This document shows positions 15,644 through 23,556 of a DNA stretch of 64,000 bases, in pieces. Both the position numbers and the translations under genes were made by a program. The notes beneath the pieces were generated by a model. The model did no database searches. It worked only from the letters and a program-made list of their open reading frames with translations, and had not been told where the DNA came from. Each line of letters begins with the position of its first letter. Position 1 is the stretch's first letter. The stretch is from DASZTV01 sp035550655 (GTDB lineage: Bacteria; Actinomycetota; Actinomycetes; JAFAQI01). The stretch spans positions 3,317 through 67,316 of the forward strand of contig DASZOU010000013.1 in assembly GCA_035550655.1 (NCBI GenBank), read 5' to 3'.

Positions 15644-17235
15644 TAGTCGACGGGAAGGTAAGCCGCACGCACGTGAGACGCACCTACGGCGCTCGCGATC
15701 TCATCGAGTACGGCGGGTGGGATCGCCGAGTCGATCGTGAGCACCATCAGCGCCGAGCCGCCCTCAGACGTGCGTGACACCTGCATTCCGGCGATGTTGA
15801 CGCCGGCCTGGCCGAGCAGCTGGCCGACCGCCCCCACGATGCCGGGCCGGTCGTCGTAGGTGACGAACACCATGTGCTCGGCCAGCGCGACCTCGATGTC
15901 GTACCCGTTGACCTCAACCAGCTTCTGCACCAGACGGGGGCCTTGGAGGTTGCCTCCGACCGACACCGCCGTGCCATCGGGCAGGATGCCGCGGACCGTG
16001 AGGACGTTGCGGTAGTCGGGGCACTCGAGGCTCTTGGTCAGCGTGACCTTGATGCCGCGCTCCGCGGCCAGCAGCGGCGCGTTGACGTAGGTGACCTGGT
16101 CTTCGACCACGTCGGTGAAGACGCCGCGGAGGGCGGCGAGCTGAAGCACGTCGACGTCGAAGTCCGCGAGCTCGCCCTGGATGTCGACCGTGAGACTGGT
16201 CGGCACTCCCGCAGCCAGCGCCGTGAACAACCGGCCGAGCCGCTCGATGAGCGGCAGGCTGGGCCGGAGCTCCTCAGCCACCGCTCCGCCCTGGACGTTG
16301 ACCGCGTCCGGCACGAGCTCACCCGCGAGTGCCAGCTTGACCGAGCGCGCGACCGCGAGGCCGGCCTTGTCCTGGGCCTCCGCGGTGGACGCGCCCAGGT
16401 GTGGTGTGACCACCGCGCGGGGCTCGGCAAACAGCGGTGAGTCGGTGCACGGCTCGGTAGCGAAGACGTCTACCGCGGCGCCACGGATCCGGCCCTCCTT
16501 GAGTGCCTGCGCGAGTGCATGCTCATCAACCAGGCCGCCGCGCGCGGCGTTGACGAGGATCGCGTCCGGCTTCATCAAGCCCAGCTCGCGCTCACCGATC
16601 AAGCCGGCGGTCTCCTTGGTCTTCGGCAGGTGGATGGAGACGAAGTCGCTCTGGGCCAGCACCTCGTCGAGAGCCAGCAGCTCCACGCCGACCTCTGCGG
16701 CTCGAGCCGCAGAGACGTAAGGGTCGTACGCGACCAGCCGCACCCCGAAGCTCTCCATGCGCTTGGCGAAGAGCACCCCGATCTTGCCGAGCCCAACGAC
16801 ACCGACGGTCTTGTCCGTGACCTCCACGCCGGTGAATGCGCTGCGCTTCCACTGGCCGGCCTTGAGGGACTCGTTCGCTGCCGGGATGTTGCGCGCTGCG
16901 GAAAGCAGCAGCGCGACCGCGTGCTCGGCCGCGGAGGTGATGTTCGACGTGGGGGCGTTGACGACCAGCACACCCCGGGCAGTCGCCGCCTCGGCGTCGA
17001 CGTTGTCGAGGCCGACGCCGGCGCGCGCGACCACCTTCAGCCGGTTGCCTGCTGCGAGGGCCTCAGCGTCGATCTGGGTCGCGCTGCGGACGATGACGGC
17101 GTCGACATCCGCCAGCGCCGGCAGCAGCGCACCTCGGTCGGCGCCGTCGACGTGACGGACCTCGCAGTCCTGGGCAAGGACCTCCAGCGCCGCCGGCGCC
17201 AGCTCTTCGGCAATCAGAACGACGGGCTTGGACAC
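15643..17235 (-). CDS. serA: D-3-phosphoglycerate dehydrogenase, long form
   Basis: The 530-residue enzyme catalyses the first step of serine synthesis. It is the long type with catalytic and NAD domains (VGVVGLGKIGVLFAKRM; NAARGGLVDEHAL; catalytic His in VVTPHLGAS). An intervening ASB domain follows around 320-450, then a C-terminal ACT domain (HMVFVTYDDRPGIVGAVGQLL) that senses serine. The GTG at 17235 is preceded by TAGGGT six bases upstream. It lies downstream of ilvC, separated by the regularly spaced palindrome array. Confidence 0.96.
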   Translation of the reverse strand: MSKPVVLIAEELAPAALEVLAQDCEVRHVDGADRGALLPALADVDAVIVRSATQIDAEALAAGNRLKVVARAGVGLDNVDAEAATARGVLVVNAPTSNITSAAEHAVALLLSAARNIPAANESLKAGQWKRSAFTGVEVTDKTVGVVGLGKIGVLFAKRMESFGVRLVAYDPYVSAARAAEVGVELLALDEVLAQSDFVSIHLPKTKETAGLIGERELGLMKPDAILVNAARGGLVDEHALAQALKEGRIRGAAVDVFATEPCTDSPLFAEPRAVVTPHLGASTAEAQDKAGLAVARSVKLALAGELVPDAVNVQGGAVAEELRPSLPLIERLGRLFTALAAGVPTSLTVDIQGELADFDVDVLQLAALRGVFTDVVEDQVTYVNAPLLAAERGIKVTLTKSLECPDYRNVLTVRGILPDGTAVSVGGNLQGPRLVQKLVEVNGYDIEVALAEHMVFVTYDDRPGIVGAVGQLLGQAGVNIAGMQVSRTSEGGSALMVLTIDSAIPPAVLDEIASAVGASHVRAAYLPVD

Positions 17236-17241
17236 CCGCCA

Positions 17242-17247
17242 ACCCTA
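17242..17247 (-). promoter_or_regulatory. -10 element of serA
   Basis: TAGGGT on the minus strand lies six bases before the serA GTG, so transcription probably begins at the start codon. The palindrome array lies about 110-215 bases upstream of it. Confidence 0.45.
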
Positions 17248-17337
17248 CCGAGCGATCCGCGGCGTCGGCGGGGCGGTAGCGGCCGCCCAAGGCGGATGTG
17301 GACTGCACAGCGCCGGCTCGCCCCAGGGCACCCAAAC

Positions 17338-17456
17338 GGATCGCATGTGACATTGGTGTCGCGAATCGCGACGTCTATGTGACATGCGTGTCGTGATTCA
17401 CAGCCCTCATGTGACATACGAGCGAGGTGTCACAACACCTATGTCACATGCGATCC
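17338..17456. repeat. Array of four 9-bp palindromes at exact 32-bp spacing
   Basis: ATGTGACAT occurs at 17345-17353, 17377-17385 and 17409-17417, and its complement ATGTCACAT at 17441-17449. The four starts are exactly 32 bases apart. The motif is itself palindromic (ATGT-S-ACAT). Units one and two share more (GTGTCG.GA.TC), so a 32-bp tandem repeat has diverged. The outermost copies extend into a perfect 16-base inverted repeat (17338-17353 and 17441-17456). It fills the ilvC-serA gap, 17236-17482; no gene is seen there. Confidence 0.8.
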
Positions 17457-17482
17457 AAGCGGTGTTCTGCGGAACCGCCGAA

Positions 17483-18481
17483 CTATGCGTCCTGCTTGAT
17501 CCAGGCCATCAGGCCTCGGAGCTTGGCGCCGACCTCTTCGATCGGGTGGGCGGCACCTTCGGCGCGGTACTTGTCGAAGTTGGGCCGGCCGGCGTCGTCC
17601 TCGGCGATCCACTCGCGGGCGAACGTGCCGTCCTGGATCTCGCCGAGAATCCGCTTCATCTCGGCCTTGGTGGCGTCGGTGATGACGCGCGGGCCGCGGG
17701 TGTAGTCGCCGTACTCGGCGGTGTCCGAGATCGACCAGCGCATCTTCGCCAGGCCGCCCTCGTACATCAGGTCGACGATCAGCTTCAGCTCGTGAAGGCA
17801 CTCGAAGTACGCCGCCTCCGGCTGGTAGCCGGCCTCGGTCAGGGTTTCGAAGCCGGCCTGCACGAGCGCCGAGACGCCGCCGCAGAGGACCGCCTGCTCG
17901 CCGAACAGGTCGGTCTCGGTCTCCTCCGTGAAGGTCGTCTTCAGCGTTCCCGCGCGGGTGCCGCCGATGCCCTTCGCGTAGGACAGTGCAAGCGCCATCC
18001 CGTTGCCGTCGGGGTCCTGCTCGACCGCGACGAGGCACGGCACGCCGCGACCCTCCTGGAACTGCCGGCGCACGAGGTGGCCGGGGCCCTTCGGAGCGAC
18101 CATGGCCACCGTCACACCCGCCGGCGCCGTGATGTACCCGAACCGGATGTTGAAGCCGTGGCCGAAGAACAACGCGTCGCCGTCGTTGAGGTTCGGCGCG
18201 ATGTCGTTGGCGAACAGGTGCCGCTGCACCGTGTCCGGTGCGAGCACCATGATCAGGTCGGCCTCCGCCGCCGCCTCGGCCGGCGTGACCACCCGCAACC
18301 CCTCCGCCTCCGCAGCGGCACGGCTCTTCGACCCCTCCGGAAGGCCGACACGTACGTCGACACCGGAGTCGCGAAGGTTCAGCGCGTGAGCGTGGCCCTG
18401 GGAGCCGTAGCCGAGGATCGCGACCTTGCGGCCTTGGACAAGGGCAAGGTCGGCGTCGTCGTCATAGAAGATCTCGGGCAC
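17483..18481 (-). CDS. ilvC: Ketol-acid reductoisomerase
   Basis: The 332-residue class I enzyme isomerises and reduces acetolactate or acetohydroxybutyrate, using NADPH and magnesium, in valine and isoleucine synthesis. Evidence: the nucleotide fold VAILGYGSQGHAHALNLRDSG, FFGHGFNIRFG, MVAPKGPGHLVRRQF, and the metal-binding C-terminal knot (ETETDLFGEQAVLCGG, ECLHELKLIVDLMYEGG). The GTG at 18481 lies two bases after the ilvN stop, so ilvB-ilvN-ilvC form one operon. Confidence 0.97.
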   Translation of the reverse strand: MPEIFYDDDADLALVQGRKVAILGYGSQGHAHALNLRDSGVDVRVGLPEGSKSRAAAEAEGLRVVTPAEAAAEADLIMVLAPDTVQRHLFANDIAPNLNDGDALFFGHGFNIRFGYITAPAGVTVAMVAPKGPGHLVRRQFQEGRGVPCLVAVEQDPDGNGMALALSYAKGIGGTRAGTLKTTFTEETETDLFGEQAVLCGGVSALVQAGFETLTEAGYQPEAAYFECLHELKLIVDLMYEGGLAKMRWSISDTAEYGDYTRGPRVITDATKAEMKRILGEIQDGTFAREWIAEDDAGRPNFDKYRAEGAAHPIEEVGAKLRGLMAWIKQDA

Positions 18482-18483
18482 GG

Positions 18484-19008
18484 TCAGGCTGTCCTTTCAA
18501 CGGAACGAAGGGTTCGATCAGTGATGCTACGGGCGCCGCGTCCGACCGCGACCACCCCGGACTGCACGAGCTCGCGGATGCCGTACGGCTCCAGCACGCG
18601 GATGAAGGCGTCGAGCTTGTCCGCGGTGCCGGTCACCTCGATCGTCACCGCGTCGGTCGCGACGTCGACGACCTTGGCGCGGAAGACCTGGACGACCTCC
18701 AGCACCTGCGTCCGGGTGGTCTGGTCAGCCTTGACCTTGACCAGCAGCAGCTCTCGCTGAATCGCGGTCTCGGGCTCGAGCTCGACCACCTTCAGCACGT
18801 TGATCAGCTTGTTGAGCTGCTTGGTCACCTGCTCCAGGGGCAGGTCCTCGACGTTGACGACGATCGTCATCCGGGAGACGTCCGAGTGCTCGGTCGGGCC
18901 GACAGCGAGTGAGTCGATGTTGAAGCCGCGCCGCGAGAACAGCGCGGAGACGCGCGCCAGCACGCCGGGCTTGTTCTCGACCAGGACCGAGAGAGTGTGC
19001 CGGCTCAC
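18484..19008 (-). CDS. ilvN: Acetolactate synthase regulatory subunit
   Basis: The 174-residue protein is the small subunit that stimulates IlvB and binds valine. The N-terminal ACT domain starts HTLSVLVENKPGVLARVSALFSRRG (shown here in part as LSVLVENKPGVLARV). The C-terminal ALS_ss_C domain includes RELLLVKVKA and GTADKLDAFIRVLEPYGIRE. It overlaps the ilvB stop by four bases (GTGA), implying coupled translation. Confidence 0.95.
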   Translation of the reverse strand: MSRHTLSVLVENKPGVLARVSALFSRRGFNIDSLAVGPTEHSDVSRMTIVVNVEDLPLEQVTKQLNKLINVLKVVELEPETAIQRELLLVKVKADQTTRTQVLEVVQVFRAKVVDVATDAVTIEVTGTADKLDAFIRVLEPYGIRELVQSGVVAVGRGARSITDRTLRSVERTA

Positions 19009-20786
19009 GTGAGATCCCCCTCGTCCACAACCTCGCCCATCTCGTAGTCGAAATCGGGGGCAGTCTCACGAGCGATCTTGATGTCGTCGTTCGACGTCCC
19101 GGCGGCCACCATCGGCCACACCATCGCGTCCTTGCCGACCACGAAGTCGACGACCACCGGCGCATCGTTGACCGCCATGGCCTTCTCGATCGTCGCGTCG
19201 ACGTCGCCGGCCGCATCGCAGCGCAGGCCCACGCACCCCATCGCCTCGGCGAGCATGACGAAGTCGGGCAGGTACTGCGAGCGTCCCGCCTTCAGGTCGG
19301 TGTTCGAGTAGCGCCCGCCGTAGAACAGCGTCTGCCACTGCCGCACCATGCCGAGCGAGCCATTGTTGATCACCGCGACCTTGATCGGGATGCCTTCGAT
19401 CGCGCAGGTCGTGAGCTCCTGGTTCGTCATCTGGAAGCAGCCGTCGCCGTCCACTGCCCAGACCAGCGCGTCGGGCCGGCCGACCTTCGCGCCCATCGCG
19501 GCCGGCACCGCGAAGCCCATGGTGCCGAGGCCACCGGAGTTGATCCACGTGTAGGGCTTCTCGTAGGAGATGAACTGCGATGCCCACATCTGGTGCTGGC
19601 CCACGCCGGCCACGACGACCGTGTCAGGGCCGCAGATCTTGCCCAGCCGCTCGATCACGTACTGCGGCACGAGCGTGCCGTCCTCGTGCTCGTCGTACCC
19701 GAGCGGATACGTCTTGCGCCACGTGTTGCATTGCTTCCACCAGGCCTCGTAGTCACCCTTGCGGCCGGCGTCGTGCTCGGCCTGGAGCGCCTCGATGAGA
19801 TCGGCGATGACGTCACGAACATCACCGACGATCGGCACGTCGGCGGTGCGGTTCTTCGAGATCTCCGCCGGGTCGATGTCGGCATGCACGACGGTCGCGC
19901 CGGGCGCGAACGTGGACAGCTTCCCGGTCACCCGGTCGTCGAAGCGCGCACCGAGAGCGATCAGCAGGTCGGAGCGCTGCAGCGCCGCGACCGCCGAGAC
20001 CGTTCCGTGCATGCCGGGCATTCCCATGTGCTGCGGGTGGGAGTCCGGGAACGCGCCGCGGGCCATCAACGTCGTCACGACCGGAATGCCGGACAGCTCG
20101 GCGAGCTTGCGGAGCTCCTTCGCGGCGTGCGCCTTGAGCACACCACCGCCGACGTACAGCACGGGCCGCTTCGCATCCACCATCAGCCTGGCCGCCTCGC
20201 GCACCTGCTTGCCGTGCGGCTTGGCGGCCGGCCGGTAACCCGGCAGCTGCAGCTCGACCGGCCAGCTGAAGTCGGTCTCGGACTGCAGCGCATCCTTTGC
20301 GATGTCGACGAGCACCGGACCGGGCCGGCCGGTCGCCGCGATGTGGAAGGCCTCCGCCAGGGTGCGCGGGATGTCATCCGCGTTCTGCACCAGGAAGTTG
20401 TGCTTGGTGATCGGCATCGTGATGCCACAGATGTCCGCCTCCTGGAAGGCGTCCGTCCCGATCGCCGCCGACGGCACCTGACCGGTGATCGCCACCAGGG
20501 GAACCGAGTCCATGTAGGCATCGGCGATGGGGGTCACGAGGTTCGTCGCGCCAGGACCGCTCGTCGCCATGCAGACACCGACCCGCCCGGTCGCCTGGGC
20601 GTACCCCGTCGCGGCGTGACCGGCGCCCTGCTCGTGGCGAACCAGGATGTGCCGCAGCCGCTTCGAGTCGTAGATGGGGTCGTACGCCGGGAGGATGGCC
20701 CCACCCGGGATGCCGAACACGACCTGGGCGTCGAGCTCCTCCAGGGCGCGCACCATGGCCTGCGCTCCGGTCACCCGCTCCGTCAC
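19005..20786 (-). CDS. ilvB: Acetolactate synthase large subunit
   Basis: The 593-residue ThDP enzyme makes acetolactate and acetohydroxybutyrate. Motifs are VVFGIPGGAILPAYD, RHEQGAGHAATGYAQATGR with the ThDP-activating Glu, FDDRVTGK, and the ThDP/Mg site AVDGDGCFQMTNQELTT followed by INNGSLGMVRQWQ. GTG 20786 is preferred because a GGGAG ribosome site lies eight bases upstream. A GTG at 20795, adding three residues, overlaps that site. The gene follows a leader peptide and terminator, so expression is probably set by attenuation. Confidence 0.96.
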   Translation of the reverse strand: MTERVTGAQAMVRALEELDAQVVFGIPGGAILPAYDPIYDSKRLRHILVRHEQGAGHAATGYAQATGRVGVCMATSGPGATNLVTPIADAYMDSVPLVAITGQVPSAAIGTDAFQEADICGITMPITKHNFLVQNADDIPRTLAEAFHIAATGRPGPVLVDIAKDALQSETDFSWPVELQLPGYRPAAKPHGKQVREAARLMVDAKRPVLYVGGGVLKAHAAKELRKLAELSGIPVVTTLMARGAFPDSHPQHMGMPGMHGTVSAVAALQRSDLLIALGARFDDRVTGKLSTFAPGATVVHADIDPAEISKNRTADVPIVGDVRDVIADLIEALQAEHDAGRKGDYEAWWKQCNTWRKTYPLGYDEHEDGTLVPQYVIERLGKICGPDTVVVAGVGQHQMWASQFISYEKPYTWINSGGLGTMGFAVPAAMGAKVGRPDALVWAVDGDGCFQMTNQELTTCAIEGIPIKVAVINNGSLGMVRQWQTLFYGGRYSNTDLKAGRSQYLPDFVMLAEAMGCVGLRCDAAGDVDATIEKAMAVNDAPVVVDFVVGKDAMVWPMVAAGTSNDDIKIARETAPDFDYEMGEVVDEGDLT

Positions 20787-20826
20787 CTTCACCACTCCCG
20801 ACTGCGTTGTTCTTGGGCCTTACATA

Positions 20827-20890
20827 CAAAAACCCCTCGCGCGGAGCGCGGAGGGGCGGCACGTGGTCTGAGTTACCTCAGAGCACGTGC
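20827..20890 (-). terminator. ilvB attenuator hairpins
   Basis: In the minus-strand RNA a 14-bp stem with one mismatch and a four-base loop (arms 20877-20890 and 20859-20872) comes first. A strong terminator follows: CCCCTCCGCG pairs with CGCGCGAGGGG, then five T (20827-20857). The first stem overlaps the last leader codons. The architecture matches the cimA leader. Confidence 0.85.
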
Positions 20891-20916
20891 TCACTAACTA
20901 CGAGAATTCGACGCAC
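20878..20916 (-). CDS. ilvB leader peptide (MRRILVVSEHVL)
   Basis: A 12-codon frame starts at GTG 20916 and ends at TGA 20878. Codons 4-7 are ATT CTC GTA GTT (Ile-Leu-Val-Val), the three end products of the pathway. Short ILV-rich peptides before ilvB are known attenuation leaders in actinobacteria. The GTG is six bases after the likely -10, so the peptide is read as a leaderless message. Confidence 0.85.
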   Translation of the reverse strand: MRRILVVSEHVL

Positions 20917-20922
20917 CCAACA

Positions 20923-20951
20923 AAGGTGGACTACGCCTCAAGGCATGTCAA
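20923..20951 (-). promoter_or_regulatory. Promoter of the ilvB leader and operon
   Basis: A perfect -35 TTGACA (20946-20951) is 17 bases from CACCTT (20923-20928). That hexamer is six bases before the leader GTG. The promoter begins 16 bases after the ilvD stop codon. Confidence 0.6.
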
Positions 20952-20967
20952 GCCGAGCGGGACGGAG

Positions 20968-22638
20968 CTAGCCGCAGACAGCGCCTTGCGCGGCGGAGCC
21001 GACCAGCCGGGCGTACTTGCCGAGGACCCCGGTCGGGTAGCGCGGCGGCGGCGGCGACCACCCCTGCTTGCGGCGCTCCAGCTCCTCCGGCTCGACGAGC
21101 AGGTCGAGGGTGCGGGCCGCGACATCAAGGCGGATCGTGTCGCCGTCCTTGACGAACGCGATCGGCCCGCCGTCGGTCGCCTCCGGCGCGACGTGGCCGA
21201 TGCATAGGCCCGTCGTGCCGCCCGAGAACCGGCCGTCGGTGAGCAGCAGGACGTCCTTGCCCAGGCCGGCGCCCTTGATCGCACCGGTCACGGCGAGCAT
21301 CTCGCGCATGCCGGGCCCGCCGCGCGGCCCCTCGTACCGGATGACGACCACGTCGCCGGCTTTCAGCTCACCGTTGGTGACGGCGTCCATCGCGGGCTGC
21401 TCGGTGTCGAAGACCCGCGCGGTGCCCTCGATGACGCTCTGGTCGAAACCGGACGTCTTGACGACCGCACCGTCGGGTGCGAGCGATCCGCGGACGATGG
21501 TCATGCCGCCAGTCGGGTGCAGCGGGTTCGACAACGCTCGGATCACATCGCCGTCGAGACCCTTGGGCGCGAGTGCCGCCAGGTTCTCGGCCACCGTCTT
21601 GCCGGTCACGGTCAGGCAGTCACCGTGCAGCAGTCCGGCGTCGAGCAACGCCTTCATCACGACCGGGATGCCGCCGACGCGATCGACATCGGTCATCACG
21701 TGGCGACCGAACGGCTTCACATCCGCGAGCAGCGGCGTCTTGTCGCCGATCCGATTGAAGTCGTCGAGAGAGAGCTCGACCTTCGCCTCGTGCGCGATGG
21801 CGAGCAGGTGCAACACCGCATTCGTCGAGCCGCCGAGCGCCATCACCACCGTGATCGCGTTCTCGAAGGCTTCCTTGGTCAGGATCGAGCGCGCGGTGAT
21901 GCCCTGCCGGAGCATTCCCACGACCGCCTCGCCGGACGCGACCGCAGCTTCGTCGCGCCGACGGTCAACCGCGGGCGGCGCCGCACTGCCGGGCATCGAC
22001 ATCCCGAGCGCCTCGAAGGCGCTCGCCATCGTGTTGGCGGTGTACATGCCCGCGCAGGCACCCTCGCCGGGGCAGACGTTGCGCTCGATCGCGTCGAGCT
22101 CCTCGCGCGTGATCCGCCCCAGGGCGCAGGCACCGACCCCTTCGAAGGCGTCGATGATCGTCAGGTCCCGGCCATCCAGCTGCCCCGGCAACGACGTACC
22201 GGCGTAGAGGAAGACGGCGGCCAGGTCGAGCCGTGCCGCCGCCATCAGCATCCCGGGCAGCGACTTGTCGCAGCCCGCGAGCAGCACCGAGCCGTCGAGC
22301 CGCTCCGCGAACATCACGGTCTCGACGGAGTCCGCGATCACCTCGCGCGAGACGAGAGAGGCGTGCATGCCTTCGTGACCCATCGAGATCCCGTCGGAGA
22401 CGGAGATCGTGCCGAACTCGAGCGGTACGCCGCCCGCCTGCCGGACCCCGTCCTTCGCCCGCTGCGCGAGTCGCGCCAGCGAGAGGTTGCACGGCGTGAT
22501 CTCGTTCCATGACGAGGCGATGCCGATCTGCGGCTTGTCCCAGTCGGCGTCCGTCAGGCCAACCGCGCGCAGCATCCCGCGCGCTCCGGCACGTTCAGCG
22601 CCCTCGGTGACGTCCTTGCTCCGCGGTTTGAGATCCAC
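20968..22638 (-). CDS. ilvD: Dihydroxy-acid dehydratase
   Basis: The 556-residue iron-sulfur enzyme makes the 2-keto acids of valine and isoleucine. Cluster ligands are visible in LAGCDKSLPGMLMA and CPGEGACAGMYTANTM; other blocks are GGSTNAVLHLLAIA, HPTGGMTIVRGSLAPDGAVVK (here in part) and LTDGRFSGGTTGLCIGH. The GTG at 22638 is supported by TAACCT seven bases upstream. The frame is open slightly further but would collide with the divergent gene. It sits directly upstream of the ilvB promoter. Confidence 0.96.
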   Translation of the reverse strand: MDLKPRSKDVTEGAERAGARGMLRAVGLTDADWDKPQIGIASSWNEITPCNLSLARLAQRAKDGVRQAGGVPLEFGTISVSDGISMGHEGMHASLVSREVIADSVETVMFAERLDGSVLLAGCDKSLPGMLMAAARLDLAAVFLYAGTSLPGQLDGRDLTIIDAFEGVGACALGRITREELDAIERNVCPGEGACAGMYTANTMASAFEALGMSMPGSAAPPAVDRRRDEAAVASGEAVVGMLRQGITARSILTKEAFENAITVVMALGGSTNAVLHLLAIAHEAKVELSLDDFNRIGDKTPLLADVKPFGRHVMTDVDRVGGIPVVMKALLDAGLLHGDCLTVTGKTVAENLAALAPKGLDGDVIRALSNPLHPTGGMTIVRGSLAPDGAVVKTSGFDQSVIEGTARVFDTEQPAMDAVTNGELKAGDVVVIRYEGPRGGPGMREMLAVTGAIKGAGLGKDVLLLTDGRFSGGTTGLCIGHVAPEATDGGPIAFVKDGDTIRLDVAARTLDLLVEPEELERRKQGWSPPPPRYPTGVLGKYARLVGSAAQGAVCG

Positions 22639-22645
22639 GGAGTGA

Positions 22646-22651
22646 AGGTTA
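22646..22651 (-). promoter_or_regulatory. -10 element of ilvD
   Basis: TAACCT on the minus strand lies seven bases before the ilvD GTG. It sits within the 39-base divergent gap to the hydrolase gene. Confidence 0.45.
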
Positions 22652-22677
22652 GAGGGCGGGTGCAATCATCTTTCGCC

Positions 22678-23556
22678 GTGACCCGGTTCACCGTGACCAG
22701 CAGCGACGGTACGACGATTGCCGGCTGGCGCAACGGCGTCGACGGTCCTCCGGTCGTCATCTGCAACGGCCTGGGCACTCCCCCAGTCGCCTGGCCGATC
22801 CTGATCGCACCGGAGCGCGGATTCCGGGTGGTCTCCTGGTACTACCGCGGCACCGGAGGCGGCGAGCGACCCGCCGACCCGGAACGGATCACGGTCGACG
22901 ACCACGTTCAGGACGCGTTGGCCCTGATGGACGCCGAAGGCATCGACCGGGCCGTGCTCGCCTGCTGGTCGCTCGGGGTCAACATCGGCTTCGAGCTGGC
23001 CCGCCAGCACCCCGAGCGGGTCGCCGGCCTGCTCGCTGTGGCGGGACTGCCCGGCGGGACCTTCCAGTCGCTCGGCGGCCGGTTGAGCGTGCCGAAACCG
23101 CTGCGCTTTGGCCTCGGCGTGTCAGGTGCCCGCGTGCTCCGGCGCTTCGGACGGCAGATGACGTGGGCCGCTCAGCGGATCCCGGTGAACCGGCTCACTG
23201 CGACGGTCATCAACCACTCCGGAATGGTGATGCCGGCCGCCCGCCCCGAGTGGCTCATGCCGATGCTCGAGGAGTTCCGCGAGCACGACTTCGGGTGGTA
23301 CTTCAACCTCGCGCTGGCAGGTGCGAAGCACCGGCCGATGGACCTCGAGTTCGTGACCGTGCCGGTGACCCTCGTCGCCGGCCAGCACGATGTCATCACC
23401 TCGTGCGACGACATGGTCGAGGCCGCCTCGCGCATCCCCCACGCCGAGCTTCGCGTGCTGCCCGGCTCGCACTTCTTGCCGATGGAGTACCCGGCGGAGC
23501 TCGCCGACGAGGTCGAGTCGCTCGCGAAGCGCACCGGCCTGGCAGCAGCGCCCTAG
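22678..23556 (+). CDS. Alpha/beta hydrolase
   Basis: The 292-residue alpha/beta-hydrolase fold protein starts VTRFTVTSSDGTTIAGWRNG. The nucleophile elbow is CWSLG, with Cys in place of the first Gly. The acid is the Asp of GQHDVIT and the His is in GSHFLPME. An upstream GTG at 22642 is in frame, but the conserved region begins at 22678 and an AT-rich stretch (CAATCAT) suits a -10 between them. Its stop overlaps the convergent gatB stop by four bases. Substrate unknown. Confidence 0.85.
   Translation: MTRFTVTSSDGTTIAGWRNGVDGPPVVICNGLGTPPVAWPILIAPERGFRVVSWYYRGTGGGERPADPERITVDDHVQDALALMDAEGIDRAVLACWSLGVNIGFELARQHPERVAGLLAVAGLPGGTFQSLGGRLSVPKPLRFGLGVSGARVLRRFGRQMTWAAQRIPVNRLTATVINHSGMVMPAARPEWLMPMLEEFREHDFGWYFNLALAGAKHRPMDLEFVTVPVTLVAGQHDVITSCDDMVEAASRIPHAELRVLPGSHFLPMEYPAELADEVESLAKRTGLAAAP

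Noticed and set aside
17338..17456. CRISPR-like array
   Set aside because: The shared unit is only 9 bp, the spacers are not unrelated (units share further bases), and there are no cas genes. A phased binding array or decayed tandem repeat fits better.
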